DNA from: a virus
DNA length: 64,000 nucleotides
Virus record (IMG/VR): IMGVR_UViG_3300045912_000789
Span: 107,910-171,909 of that record
Strand: one strand, 5' to 3'
The position numbers and the translations under genes are program-made. The notes under the pieces were generated by a model. It did no database searches and had not been told where the DNA came from. It was given only the letters and a program-made list of their open reading frames with translations. Numbering within the stretch: position 1 is the stretch's first letter; each line of letters begins with the position of its first letter. This document shows positions 49,109 through 57,340 of this stretch, one piece after another.

Positions 49109-50227
49109 ATGCGAACCATCACCATCATGTTCATGCTCACGCTACTGATCGGCTGCGGTGAGCAGTCGGTCGTTCCCATGACCGACGCCGGCGTGATCGG
49201 CGACGGTTCCGTCCAGGAGGATGCCGATGCGGCAGAGGAAGCTGACGCGGGAGATCGAGACAGCTCGACGCCGGACGCGGGGACGCCTGACAGCGGAACT
49301 CGTTCGGATGCCGGCCGCGACAGCGGCACGGACAGCGGCATGCCGGATGCCGGCACGCCGGACTCCAGCACGCCTGGAGACGCGGGGACCGACAGCTCGG
49401 TTCCCGACGCCGGCACTGACGCGGCGGTAGACGCCGGCCCGCCGCGCCCCGTGGGTGCTGCGGTCGACGTCTCTGGCTCGCGTTGCGCGCTGGACAGCGC
49501 TGGCTCGGTGTGGTGCTGGGGCCGTTGGACGCCCGTCGAGGACGTGCGCCTGATGGGTGCCGGCTTCGATAGCGTCTCGGGCTCCTGCGCGCTCCGCGGC
49601 AGCGAGGTCTGGTGCGCCGAGTTCACCACCGAGACCATGGTCCCGGTGATCGAGGGCTCGGCAACGCTGGAGGTCGATACGATCTCCGAGTACAGCGACC
49701 TGGCCCGCGGCTGCGGCCATCGCCTGACCCCGGAGGGCTGGGGCGAGGCGGTGTGCTGGACCGACGGTGGCAGCGTCGCCCGCGAGGGCGGCACCGGGGC
49801 CACCCTCGTGGCGGTCTCGGCGACCAGCCCGCGCGAGGTCTCCGCCATCGGCGGCTCGTGGGAGGCGTACGATGTCAACCCGCCGAGCACGTGCCGCAGC
49901 GATGGCACCCGAGCGTCGTGCGTGCGAGACACCGGCGGGTCGTACGACGCGGCGCGGCCCGCGGGTGACCACTACACCTTGGGCTTCGGCATGAGCTGCG
50001 CGCACAACGCAGGCATGACGACGTGCTCGACCGCCATCGCGGGTCTCTCGACGGCCTACGTCGACGACGGGACCTTCCACGACCAGTCGGTCTCCTGGCC
50101 GATCGGAACGTGGTCGACGGTCGGCGGCGTGCCGCGCTACCACGAGGCGCGCGGCATCTGCATCAGCGGGAACACCCTGCGGTGCTACGAGGACAGCGGC
50201 GCGCTGGCGTACACTGTGAACTGGTGA
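49109..50227 (+). CDS. Myxobacterial-type lipoprotein with Asp/Ala/Gly/Pro linker and RCC1-like repeats
   Basis: 372 residues. Signal peptide MRTITIMFMLTLLIGCG has a lipobox LIGC, so Cys16 would be lipidated after signal peptidase II. Residues about 25-115 are a degenerate linker of DAG, PDSG and PDAG units. After it come repeats with Cys pairs (RCALDSAGSVWCWG, SCALRGSEVWCAEF and later C-x(8-9)-C units) like RCC1-type repeats of secreted proteins. This architecture is typical of Myxococcota lipoproteins. A phage-made lipoprotein often blocks receptors or DNA entry by rival phages (lysogenic conversion or superinfection exclusion); here that is inferred. It has its own promoter motif and terminator. 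Confidence 0.8.
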   Translation: MRTITIMFMLTLLIGCGEQSVVPMTDAGVIGDGSVQEDADAAEEADAGDRDSSTPDAGTPDSGTRSDAGRDSGTDSGMPDAGTPDSSTPGDAGTDSSVPDAGTDAAVDAGPPRPVGAAVDVSGSRCALDSAGSVWCWGRWTPVEDVRLMGAGFDSVSGSCALRGSEVWCAEFTTETMVPVIEGSATLEVDTISEYSDLARGCGHRLTPEGWGEAVCWTDGGSVAREGGTGATLVAVSATSPREVSAIGGSWEAYDVNPPSTCRSDGTRASCVRDTGGSYDAARPAGDHYTLGFGMSCAHNAGMTTCSTAIAGLSTAYVDDGTFHDQSVSWPIGTWSTVGGVPRYHEARGICISGNTLRCYEDSGALAYTVNW

Positions 50228-50233
50228 TCCATC

Positions 50234-50263
50234 GGGGCTCCCGGCTTCGGCCGGTTGAGCCCC
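50234..50263 (+). terminator. UUCG-loop terminator of the lipoprotein gene
   Basis: GGGGCTC-CCGGC-TTCG-GCCGG-TT-GAGCCCC, followed by GATCTCTTG. Confidence 0.85.
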
Positions 50264-50274
50264 GATCTCTTGCT

Positions 50275-50283
50275 CCTATCAGC
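50275..50283 (+). promoter_or_regulatory. CCTATCAGC promoter-like motif
   Basis: Recurrent motif (CTTGCTCCTATCAGC) behind the terminator and 16 bp before the 50299 start. Confidence 0.52.
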
Positions 50284-50298
50284 CTGTGGAGGCTCTGC

Positions 50299-50811
50299 AT
50301 GAAGGAAGAAGATGCCGCCAGGATCTTCAAGGCGGCCAGTTCCATCGGCTGGATGTTCGAGATCGATCTGCTGGGGGACGAGTCTATCGTCCCCCTTCCC
50401 GGTCCTGGGGGTGAGGGGGACTATCGCCTCTCGGATTCCGAGCACATCGTTCACGAGCTGGCACACGTGGTTCTCTACGGGCTAGATCTCTACCCCGCGG
50501 ACACCGCGATGATCCGGCTGAGCGACTACTGCCGGGAGCTGCCCGAGCAGGAGCAGCGGGTCAACGAGCTGGAGACTTTCTCGGTAACGGCCGAGGTGAT
50601 GCGGCAACTCGGTGTCGAGATCGAGGATGGCGTGTACACCGACTCGATGGAGATCGCGATCCACGGAATCGAGGTGCCGGAGGGCTACGACTACCCCGAG
50701 CGTCGGCGGCAGGCGTGGATCATGGAGCAGTTCAGAACGTTCCATCAGACCGAGCGCGGACGGGCCGCGGTCGAGAAGCTGATGGGTCTGATGAGGAGCG
50801 CAGGAGCATGA
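50299..50811 (+). CDS. HExxH metalloprotease-like protein A
   Basis: 170 residues, SD GTGGAGG. The zinc-protease signature HELAH occurs at residues 52-56 (SEHIVHELAHVVLYG), and NELETF at about 89-94 offers a third-ligand Glu. Small single-domain HExxH proteins in phages include ImmA/IrrE-like repressor-cleaving factors, but no HTH domain is visible here. A second HELAH protein is encoded at 62518. Substrate unknown. Confidence 0.68.
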   Translation: MKEEDAARIFKAASSIGWMFEIDLLGDESIVPLPGPGGEGDYRLSDSEHIVHELAHVVLYGLDLYPADTAMIRLSDYCRELPEQEQRVNELETFSVTAEVMRQLGVEIEDGVYTDSMEIAIHGIEVPEGYDYPERRRQAWIMEQFRTFHQTERGRAAVEKLMGLMRSAGA

Positions 50812-50960
50812 CGAAGGAGGAGCTGAAGAAGAAGATCGAGGAGGCGCTGGTGCCGTGTGCGGCCTGCTGCCTGGACGACGAACGAGACCACAAGAGGGTG
50901 GTCGATGCGCTGGTGCGCGCGCTGCACCCTCTCGTAGAAGGGAAAGAGCAGGCACGATGA
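50808..50960 (+). CDS. Small Cys-containing protein
   Basis: 50 residues, too short for a family call. Overlaps the HExxH gene by 4 nt and the next gene by 4 nt. Contains VPCAACCLDDERDHKRVVDA with three Cys and a His, a possible metal site. Confidence 0.55.
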   Translation: MTKEELKKKIEEALVPCAACCLDDERDHKRVVDALVRALHPLVEGKEQAR

Positions 50961-51508
50961 ACATCAACGAGTGGGCGACCCACGTTCACCAGCTCGCCGT
51001 CGAGAAGGGCTGGTGGGAGAAGCAGATCAAGGAGGGCAAGGTCGATCCCGAGCTGGTGAAGGAGAAGGTCCCGGAGAAGCTGAACCTCATCCATGATGAG
51101 ATCTCTGAGGGCTCGGGCGAGGCCCGGCAGGATCTGTGGGACACCTACTGGAACCTGCGGGACGGCCGCATCACCCTCGGCGAGATCAAGAAGTACGTGG
51201 ACGATGCCTGGGAGGGCGACGGGAACGCCCAGGTCGAGATCATGCGGCTCATCCACCAGGCGGGCATGGACGCGAAGGCGCTGCCTGCGCCCATCTCGAC
51301 CATGGACCGCAGCGTGTTCTTCACGCAGCTCGTCCACCACATCAACCTGCGGTACAAGCCGGAGGGGTTCGGGATCGAGGTGATCGACGGCGTCATCCGG
51401 AGCCTCGATCTCCTCGAAGCGCTTGGCTACAACACCGAGGCGCTCATGGCAATGAAGCACACCTACAACAAGACCCGGCCGCATCGGCACGGCAACAAGA
51501 GGTTCTGA
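50957..51508 (+). CDS. MazG-like nucleotide pyrophosphohydrolase
   Basis: 183 residues. The MazG metal-binding helices are visible: KLNLIHDEISEGSGEARQ in the first half and GIEVIDGVIRSLDLLEALG in the second, followed by the family's C-terminal KHTYNKTRPHRHGNKRF. A 60-residue insertion separates the helices. MazG-type enzymes hydrolyse NTPs or dNTPs, and some phage forms act on alarmones or abnormal nucleotides. Joined by overlaps to its neighbours. Confidence 0.75.
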   Translation: MNINEWATHVHQLAVEKGWWEKQIKEGKVDPELVKEKVPEKLNLIHDEISEGSGEARQDLWDTYWNLRDGRITLGEIKKYVDDAWEGDGNAQVEIMRLIHQAGMDAKALPAPISTMDRSVFFTQLVHHINLRYKPEGFGIEVIDGVIRSLDLLEALGYNTEALMAMKHTYNKTRPHRHGNKRF

Positions 51509-52164
51509 TGATCTACGTGAACTTCGATCTGGAGACGACGGGACCGTCTCCGGACAAGAACGCCATCCTTCAGATCGGTGCAGTCGCCCACGACTCGTCG
51601 AGCTGGGCGGAGATCGGGCACTTCAGTGGCAACATCGCCATCCCGCCGAACCGCGAGTGGGACCCCGAGACTCGCACGTGGTGGGAGACCGACGAAGAGG
51701 CCGGCAAGGACAAGCTGGAGCTGGTGATGCAGAGCCCGTGGTCCACCGGCTGGGCCATGAAGGCCTTCTTCGACTGGCTGATCTACCTGCCGAACTGCCA
51801 GCTCACGACGACGTCGGACCGGCGCATCGCGTTCGTCGCCAATCCGATCGCCTACGACATGCCCTTCCTTCGGTCGTACATGCGCGAGTACGTCGGCGCG
51901 ACGTGGGAAGAGTGGGCTCAGGCGAACAAGGCCGGGCTCGGGGGCATCGACCTGCCCACCCTGGCGATGTGCGTCATGGGCGCCGACACCCGAGACGACA
52001 TCCCGGCCTATCCCGACGCTCGTCGTCGGATGTGGCCTGAGCGGTGGTCCCCCAAGGGCCTGCCGCACACGCACGTCGCGATCGACGATGCCCGTCACCA
52101 GGCCTTCGCCTTCATCTCGATGATGCGTGAGCTGGAGGAGATCCGTTCGAGGAGGATGTTCTGA
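51508..52164 (+). CDS. DEDD-family exonuclease (RNase T/Orn-like)
   Basis: 218 residues, ATG overlapping the previous stop (TGATG). Exo I VNFDLETTGPSPDKNAILQI (D7, E9), Exo II FVANPIAYDMPFLRS, Exo III THVAIDDARHQAFAF. Differs from the DnaQ-like enzyme at 29969 in spacing and has a Trp-rich insertion (EWDPETRTWWETDE), so the two are not recent duplicates. RNA or DNA 3' end trimming is likely; substrate unknown. Confidence 0.8.
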   Translation: MIYVNFDLETTGPSPDKNAILQIGAVAHDSSSWAEIGHFSGNIAIPPNREWDPETRTWWETDEEAGKDKLELVMQSPWSTGWAMKAFFDWLIYLPNCQLTTTSDRRIAFVANPIAYDMPFLRSYMREYVGATWEEWAQANKAGLGGIDLPTLAMCVMGADTRDDIPAYPDARRRMWPERWSPKGLPHTHVAIDDARHQAFAFISMMRELEEIRSRRMF

Positions 52165-52421
52165 TGGCTCGCGTCCCCAAGATCACGGTGGACCCCGAGA
52201 TGAGTCGCCGCTGGGAGGAGGACGCACGGCGCGGTCGGATCCCCCGACCGGAACCCAGGCCGAAGAAGACCACGCCCTGGCAGCGGTGGAAGACGCCGAT
52301 TCTCTTCCTGCTCGCTTCGTTGTTCTTCGAGGTGGGCTGGGTGCTCAGCTCCTGGCACCACGCCCAGCCTTCGACGTACACGATCTGTCCGGAGTGCCTT
52401 CCCTGCCAGGAGACCCCGTGA
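52164..52421 (+). CDS. Small single-pass membrane protein
   Basis: 85 residues. A basic/proline-rich cytoplasmic part (RIPRPEPRPKKTTPWQRWK) precedes one transmembrane helix (TPILFLLASLFFEVGWVLS) and a short tail with CPECLPCQ. Topology would be N-in. Could be an inner-membrane lysis or exclusion factor, but its location among nucleases gives no clue. Confidence 0.58.
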   Translation: MARVPKITVDPEMSRRWEEDARRGRIPRPEPRPKKTTPWQRWKTPILFLLASLFFEVGWVLSSWHHAQPSTYTICPECLPCQETP

Positions 52422-53026
52422 TCATCATCGGCGCAGACGAGAGTGGAACCGGGGCGTGGGCGGGTCCCTTCACCGTCTGCGCCGTAGCGGTCTTCGAGCA
52501 GCATCAACAGCGTCTCGTGGACCTCGGCGCGAAGGACTCGAAGTCGCTGTCGGACAAGAAGCGGCGCAGCATCATGGATGCGCTGATCGATGAAGTGCTG
52601 GTGGGCAAGGTGGAGATCGGTACGGCAGCCGGTATCCACAAGCTGGGGAAGCAGGCGGTGTGGAGGGTGGCGATGACGAACGCCATCCTTCATGTCTCGA
52701 AGATCGTGGGCCGAGCTCACATCGTCGTGGACGGGGTCCGCGATCCCGGGCTCGAACGTGCGCTCAGGGTTCACGGGGTCGCCGGGCTCACCTTCATGCC
52801 GAAGGCCGACGCGAAGGTGCCCGCGGTGAGCGCCGCCAGCATCATCGCGAAGACCGTCCGAAACGACATGATGATCGCGCTGCACGAAGAGTACCCCGAG
52901 TACAACTGGAAGGTGAATGCGGGGTACGGATCGGAAGAGCACGATGTGGCGCTGAAGAAGTACGGGAAGACGATCCACCACCGGCCGTGGAAGAACCTGA
53001 TCGACATCCCGATGCGCCGTTCGTGA
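52418..53026 (+). CDS. rnhB: Ribonuclease HII
   Basis: 202 residues, GTG start. Motifs of RNase HII: GADESGTGAWAGP with the D-E-S-G active site (D7, E8), DSKSLSDKKR, IVVDGVRDPG, and DAKVPAVSAASIIAKTVRND, then GYGSEEH. It cleaves RNA in RNA-DNA hybrids and at single embedded ribonucleotides, for primer removal or ribonucleotide repair. Part of the replication/repair cluster with the exonuclease just upstream. Confidence 0.92.
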   Translation: MIIIGADESGTGAWAGPFTVCAVAVFEQHQQRLVDLGAKDSKSLSDKKRRSIMDALIDEVLVGKVEIGTAAGIHKLGKQAVWRVAMTNAILHVSKIVGRAHIVVDGVRDPGLERALRVHGVAGLTFMPKADAKVPAVSAASIIAKTVRNDMMIALHEEYPEYNWKVNAGYGSEEHDVALKKYGKTIHHRPWKNLIDIPMRRS

Positions 53027-53036
53027 TCTGGACAAG

Positions 53037-53108
53037 ACGTGCTGGGTAGCGTACGAAGGTGAGCACATCTTCGATGCCCACCAGGGCGTCCGCGCGTTCC
53101 CAGCACGT
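53037..53108 (+). ncRNA. Possible structured RNA or 5' leader
   Basis: A perfect 10-bp inverted repeat ACGTGCTGGG/CCCAGCACGT encloses 52 nt that themselves form GGTGAGCA/TGCCCACC (one mismatch). The 111-bp gap has no gene. It precedes the secreted hydrolase-like gene, so it could be a leader regulating it or a small RNA. Confidence 0.4.
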
Positions 53109-53137
53109 AAGTGCTGAGATCGAAAGGAGAATGGAAG

Positions 53138-53815
53138 ATGAACAAGATGATCAAGTGGCTCGTCCTCATCGGAGGCATCCTGACCTTCAGCCCGGATGCC
53201 GCGCTCGCGCAGGAGGAGCCGGCCATCGAGTGGACCGACTCGACACGACTCGCACTGGGCCAGTGCCTCGTCGGTGAGGCAGGCTGGAGGAACCGCACCG
53301 AGCATGCGATCATGGCGCACCTCCTGGAGCGCCGGTGGCGCAACGTGCGGCGAAGCCGGCCGTCGTACACGTTCGAGCAGATGGTGCGGCGGTACTGCGC
53401 GGTGCATCGGGTCCGCGAGCCCTCGGAGCGACAGCGGTGGGTGCGCGCGCTGCCGTGGGGTGAGCTGACCGAAGATCCTGGCATGGGCGACAGCACGAAC
53501 TGGCGCAACTACATCCCCGCGTGGGACTTCGTCCGGGAGACGGTCGCGCTGTTCGAGGCCGACACGCTTCCCGATCCGATGCCCTCGGCCGAGCACTGGG
53601 GCGGCCACATGGATGGGGTTCCGGTCGGCGGTGTCCTCCTCGCGCGCGTGGTGAGCAGCGTGATGGACGCCGGCGAGCGGGTGAGCCTCCACAACTACTT
53701 CTACCGAATCGACCCGGAGATCGCCCGGAGGTACCGCGCAGCGCGCCGAGCAGTGGAAGCCGGCCGCGAAGGCACCATCCCGGCGGAGATCGCGGCAGGC
53801 CGCGGTCGAACCTGA
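53138..53815 (+). CDS. Secreted SleB/CwlJ-like cell-wall hydrolase candidate
   Basis: 225 residues; ATG 53138 follows AAAGGAGA by 7 nt. Signal peptide MNKMIKWLVLIGGILTFSPD with AALA-Q cleavage near residue 24. The mature N-terminus LGQCLVGEAGWRNRTEHAIM followed by AHLLERRW resembles the SleB/CwlJ (Hydrolase_2) core, where the Glu in GEA is catalytic (E47). Such enzymes cut peptidoglycan. As a Sec-exported enzyme it could be the phage endolysin or remodel the envelope. Single gene ahead of a strong terminator. Similarity is moderate. Confidence 0.6.
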   Translation: MNKMIKWLVLIGGILTFSPDAALAQEEPAIEWTDSTRLALGQCLVGEAGWRNRTEHAIMAHLLERRWRNVRRSRPSYTFEQMVRRYCAVHRVREPSERQRWVRALPWGELTEDPGMGDSTNWRNYIPAWDFVRETVALFEADTLPDPMPSAEHWGGHMDGVPVGGVLLARVVSSVMDAGERVSLHNYFYRIDPEIARRYRAARRAVEAGREGTIPAEIAAGRGRT

Positions 53816-53837
53816 CCTCAACCGGAGCGGAACGAGA

Positions 53838-53873
53838 GGGGCGGTGCTGCTGAGCGCCGCCCCTTTTCGTTTG
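53838..53873 (+). terminator. Terminator
   Basis: GGGGCGG/CCGCCCC stem followed by TTTTCGTTTG; the sequence continues GCTAGAGTGATCAC, so a start site may lie right behind it. Confidence 0.9.
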
Positions 53874-53886
53874 CTAGAGTGATCAC

Positions 53887-54687
53887 GTGGCCAAGAACGA
53901 GAGCATCAGGCACGACTACAAGGCGGAGCGGGATCTCTGCTCTCTCCTGTCGGAACGAGCGCTCGAACAGGGGTGGAGGGTCTTCCCCGAGACCGGATCT
54001 CACGACCTGCTCCTCGTCGCTGGCGAGGACGTGAAGACGATGAACGCCCGCCCCGGCGATCAGATCGGCGTGCAGGCGAAGCTCCACGCGAACATCGAGG
54101 TGCTGGCGCAGGCGATGCCAGACCCGTGGGCGGAGACCGGCCCCCACTTCCACGCCGTACTCGTTCCTGTGGCGGTGCGCGAGTTCACGTCTGTGGCGGG
54201 TCGATGTGGCATCCTCGTGATGGAGGCCACCAAGCGGATCTACGATCACGGGGCGAGGAAGTGGGTGCGCGTGAGGGGAATCGATCACGAGCTGCGGTAC
54301 CTGCTTCCCAGCATGCGCCACTACTACGACGAGATGACGTGGCATCCCGAGGTCGAGATCCTCGTGCCCGCCGGAGTGAAGAGTCCGCGACGCGTCACGC
54401 CCTGGAAGATCGATGCCGTGCGACTGTGCCTGGAGGCGGAGAAGAAGGGCTTCCTCACCACAGCCGACTTCGGCCATGCCCGGGTGTCCATGACGGTCTG
54501 GCGGCAGAAGGGCTGGATCGAGCCCACAGGAGAGAAGATCGGCCGCAGCAAGAAATACCGACTGGTGGACAGCGCCAACCCGCCTCATCTGCGATGGCCG
54601 GAGATCGCCGAGCGTCTCAGGGCTGACGACGACGAAGACGAGAAGCTCAGCCGACGCCAACAGCGACGTATCGGAGTGATCTCCTGA
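53887..54687 (+). CDS. PD-(D/E)XK nuclease-like protein with winged-helix C-terminus
   Basis: 266 residues from a GTG with no SD. The N-terminal part has E14, D40 in ETGSHDLLLV, and Q63-A-K65 in IGVQAKLHANIEVLAQ, the arrangement of a PD-(D/E)XK nuclease core in its Q-x-K variant. Residues 170-235 resemble a winged helix (KKGFLTTADFGHARVSMTVW). Could be a DNA repair, resolvase-like or restriction-type enzyme. Fold assignment by eye only. Confidence 0.55.
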   Translation: MAKNESIRHDYKAERDLCSLLSERALEQGWRVFPETGSHDLLLVAGEDVKTMNARPGDQIGVQAKLHANIEVLAQAMPDPWAETGPHFHAVLVPVAVREFTSVAGRCGILVMEATKRIYDHGARKWVRVRGIDHELRYLLPSMRHYYDEMTWHPEVEILVPAGVKSPRRVTPWKIDAVRLCLEAEKKGFLTTADFGHARVSMTVWRQKGWIEPTGEKIGRSKKYRLVDSANPPHLRWPEIAERLRADDDEDEKLSRRQQRRIGVIS

Positions 54688-54690
54688 TCC

Positions 54691-54699
54691 GCTATCAGC
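54691..54699 (+). promoter_or_regulatory. GCTATCAGC promoter-like motif
   Basis: Recurrent motif 16 bp before the 54715 start, followed by GTGAGGAG. Confidence 0.5.
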
Positions 54700-54714
54700 G
54701 GGTGAGGAGACGCC

Positions 54715-55506
54715 ATGCTGATCCCGTCGTTCTTGTTCAGCCCACAGCAGCGCCGGCAGATGAGGGAGGCCGAGGAGCGCGCGAACCGAGATCGCTTCGA
54801 GCGCAACAAGCACCGCGCCGAGGCGTGGGACATGTGGAAGACGAAGCCCCCGCGCAAGATCCACGAGCCTCTCGTCATCATCGGCGAGACCTACAACATC
54901 GATCACAAGCTCTTCGACGTGAAGTCGACGAGCGCGGTGCTGGACTCGGATCCCGCGACCTTCCAGGAGCGCGATGGCCAGTACCGCTACTACCACCTGC
55001 GCACGCGGCCCTTCATGCCGCTCACCGTGCCGATCTACCCCGAGCGCGACAGCCAGCCCCAGGTGTTCTTCACCAGCCCGGTCGTCATCCCGTCGCTCCT
55101 CTTCAAGGATCGCTTCGACGGATGGAAGCCGTGGATGGGCATGTCCCCGGCGGAGATCATGTCGCAGCGTGGCGGCATCAAGTACTGCCGTGGCAACGCG
55201 GTGGTCGGCGGCCTCGGGCTGGGGTGGTTCCTCAGCGAGGTCGTGAAGCTCGGCAAGTGCGACAAGATCACGCTGGTCGAGAAGGAGCCCGCCCTGCTCG
55301 ATTGGTACGGCACCGAGCTGTGCAAGAAGCTGGGTGTCGAGGTGATCTGCGACGACATCTGGAACGTCGTCGGCAAGCAGCCGGCCGGCACTCGCTACGC
55401 CATCGACATCTGGCCCGACTGGTTCGACGCGAGGTACGATGGCCGCCTCCGCGAGGCACGCGCAGCAGGACACGAGATCTGGGCCTGGGGCTCAGCCAGA
55501 GGATGA
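54715..55506 (+). CDS. SAM-dependent methyltransferase or spermidine-synthase-like fold protein
   Basis: 263 residues. After an Arg/Glu-rich N-terminus, residues about 155-240 form a class I Rossmann core: VVGGLGLGWFLSEVVKLG (motif I), then KITLVEKEPALLDWYG with the acidic residue after strand 2, CDDIWNV, and AIDIWPDWF (motif IV-like). Spermidine synthases and related methyltransferases share this pattern. No substrate clue. Single gene behind a promoter motif. Confidence 0.6.
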   Translation: MLIPSFLFSPQQRRQMREAEERANRDRFERNKHRAEAWDMWKTKPPRKIHEPLVIIGETYNIDHKLFDVKSTSAVLDSDPATFQERDGQYRYYHLRTRPFMPLTVPIYPERDSQPQVFFTSPVVIPSLLFKDRFDGWKPWMGMSPAEIMSQRGGIKYCRGNAVVGGLGLGWFLSEVVKLGKCDKITLVEKEPALLDWYGTELCKKLGVEVICDDIWNVVGKQPAGTRYAIDIWPDWFDARYDGRLREARAAGHEIWAWGSARG

Positions 55507-55537
55507 ACACCGAACCGAACCGAACGAGGAGAAGACG

Positions 55538-56065
55538 ATGGACTACGACGACTACATGCAGCTCCGCCAGGAGTACCTCAACGGCCGGAAGACGGACGGC
55601 AACGAGGGCAAGCTCCTGAAGCTCAAGCCCGAGGAGTACACCGCGGAGCAGAACGAGGAGATCAAGCGAACGCGCGTCGCGCTGAAGCACTCGATGTGGG
55701 CGGCCAAGGAGGCCCGGAAGGGCTGGCTCACGCTCCTGAACGATCCGGTCGCGAACCCGGCGACGCCCATCACCGTCGCGCGGATCGTGCAGAAGCAGCG
55801 GGTCGAGCGCGGCCAGGCGCGCCATTCGGTGCGCGACAACGAGGTCGCCTACCGCATGGCGGTGGAGGTGCCCTTCCTCATGAAGCAGAAGCTGAGGAGC
55901 CAGGCCAAGCGGCCCTCGTTCCTGCCGTTCGAGCCGGGCATGGAGGTGAAGATGTTCGGCCGGAATCCCTTCACCGGCCTGCCGATCGGCGGCATCACCG
56001 AGCACCGTCACCAGACCGACAAGAAGCCCGTCACCAGCCTGCGCGAGAGCCTGCGGAGGTCGTGA
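55538..56065 (+). CDS. Unknown 175-residue protein
   Basis: SD GAGGAG. Helical, Lys/Glu-rich (YTAEQNEEIKRTRVALKHSM) with a Gly/Pro-rich C-terminus that includes FGRNPFTGLPIGG. Stop overlaps the next ATG. Not recognised. Confidence 0.6.
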   Translation: MDYDDYMQLRQEYLNGRKTDGNEGKLLKLKPEEYTAEQNEEIKRTRVALKHSMWAAKEARKGWLTLLNDPVANPATPITVARIVQKQRVERGQARHSVRDNEVAYRMAVEVPFLMKQKLRSQAKRPSFLPFEPGMEVKMFGRNPFTGLPIGGITEHRHQTDKKPVTSLRESLRRS

Positions 56066-56826
56066 TGCGCATCAACCCCGACGACGTCTACCTCCTCGCG
56101 CCCAGCTACCACGTGGAGATGGACGAGTCGCCGATCCTCATCGCGCGGCTCGACTTCGGTTTCTTCACGGCGATCGACAAGTACGCCGAGGAGATCGTTC
56201 CGTTCATGCGGACCATGTCGAAGAAGGACATGCCGCTCGCCAGCGTGGACGTGCACGGGACGTTCGGTAGCGGCTTCGCCGACGCCAACCACCTCGTCTT
56301 CCCCGACGAGCACGACCTGGAGAGCATCCGCATTCACCCGATCGTGCTCAACAGGTCGGTCCGGGACAGGTGGTGGCGTGACGGGATGACCCTGGAGGAG
56401 GCGCTCGATACCGAGCCTGGGGTCATCTTCGGCGCGGACCTGTTCTCGGTGTTCCCCGATGGCCTGCCGGACGGGGAGTTCGACGACGGCGAGGGCCTCA
56501 TCCGAACCGAGATCGACCTCGTGCGCTTCTTCCTGTGGTCGGGCGCCGAGGACTTCCGGATCGGATGGACCTCGGTGGTGAAGCACACCGACATCTCGAT
56601 GGAGACGCTGACCTTCGAGTATCCTCACCTCAAGGCGCTCTACTACGGGAGATCGTACGAGACGCACCAGAAGAAGCTCAAGGAGTACAAGACGATCCTC
56701 ACGGCGCGTGGCGACGGCACGTGGATCCGCGCCGCTGAGGAGATCCCTCCCTGTTCGGTCGACAGCATCGTCGCCGAGCTGAAGGAGATGGGCGAGACGG
56801 TCGCCGTCGAGCCCTGGAAGCCCTGA
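56065..56826 (+). CDS. Unknown 253-residue protein
   Basis: TGATG overlap with the upstream gene; in-frame GTG 56062 is an alternative start. Alpha/beta protein rich in Asp/Glu and aromatics (LDFGFFTAIDKYAEEIVPFM). No family recognised. Confidence 0.6.
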   Translation: MRINPDDVYLLAPSYHVEMDESPILIARLDFGFFTAIDKYAEEIVPFMRTMSKKDMPLASVDVHGTFGSGFADANHLVFPDEHDLESIRIHPIVLNRSVRDRWWRDGMTLEEALDTEPGVIFGADLFSVFPDGLPDGEFDDGEGLIRTEIDLVRFFLWSGAEDFRIGWTSVVKHTDISMETLTFEYPHLKALYYGRSYETHQKKLKEYKTILTARGDGTWIRAAEEIPPCSVDSIVAELKEMGETVAVEPWKP

Positions 56827-56945
56827 TGTTCCACCTCTGTCCCGACGAGATCTTCGCTTTCATGCTCGCCCTCCCGATCATCCGGAAGGCGTACCTGTGG
56901 GCGAAGGACCTGATCATCAACCGCAAGAAGAAGGAGAGCCCGTGA
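56826..56945 (+). CDS. Tiny hydrophobic/basic protein
   Basis: 39 residues, overlapping both neighbours by 1-4 nt in the style of this operon. Contains FAFMLALPIIRKAYLWAKDL and a Lys/Arg tail, consistent with a short membrane-associated helix. Too short for a family call. Confidence 0.5.
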   Translation: MFHLCPDEIFAFMLALPIIRKAYLWAKDLIINRKKKESP

Positions 56946-57340
56946 ACAACCACCGCACCAACGGACGACCGCCGCTCGACTGGCAGCCGGTCGGCGTCTA
57001 CACCGGACCGGACCCCGTCGTCCCCGAGAAGGCCCCCGACCACGTGAAGGCCAAGGCCCGCCGGCACGCCGCCGTCCAGGTGTCGATCGCCAGCGCCGGC
57101 TTCGATCACAAGGAGGGCATCGACCGGGTGAAGTTCAGCTACCGCCTCGGCTGGCTCGACAACGAGAACTTCCAGCCGGCGTCGAACATCCCCGACGAGC
57201 GGGTGACCGAGTTCATCGAGGCCCTCCAGAAGGTGGCGGCCAACGCGAAGATCGCGCACAGCAACGCGCTCAAGAAGGCCAAGGGCCAGCTCGCCTCCAG
57301 CATCGGCGAGCAGATGAAGGCCGGCGGAGCCCGTCGGTGA
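56942..57340 (+). CDS. Unknown 132-residue protein
   Basis: GTG start overlapping the tiny ORF. The middle (HAAVQVSIASAGFDHKEGID) and helical C-terminus form a small domain. Its stop overlaps the (p)ppGpp hydrolase start. Not recognised. Confidence 0.6.
   Translation: MNNHRTNGRPPLDWQPVGVYTGPDPVVPEKAPDHVKAKARRHAAVQVSIASAGFDHKEGIDRVKFSYRLGWLDNENFQPASNIPDERVTEFIEALQKVAANAKIAHSNALKKAKGQLASSIGEQMKAGGARR

Noticed and set aside
49185-49440. Tandem DNA repeats in the lipoprotein gene
   Set aside because: The DAG/PDSG units are degenerate at the DNA level; this is a low-complexity protein linker, not a repeat array.
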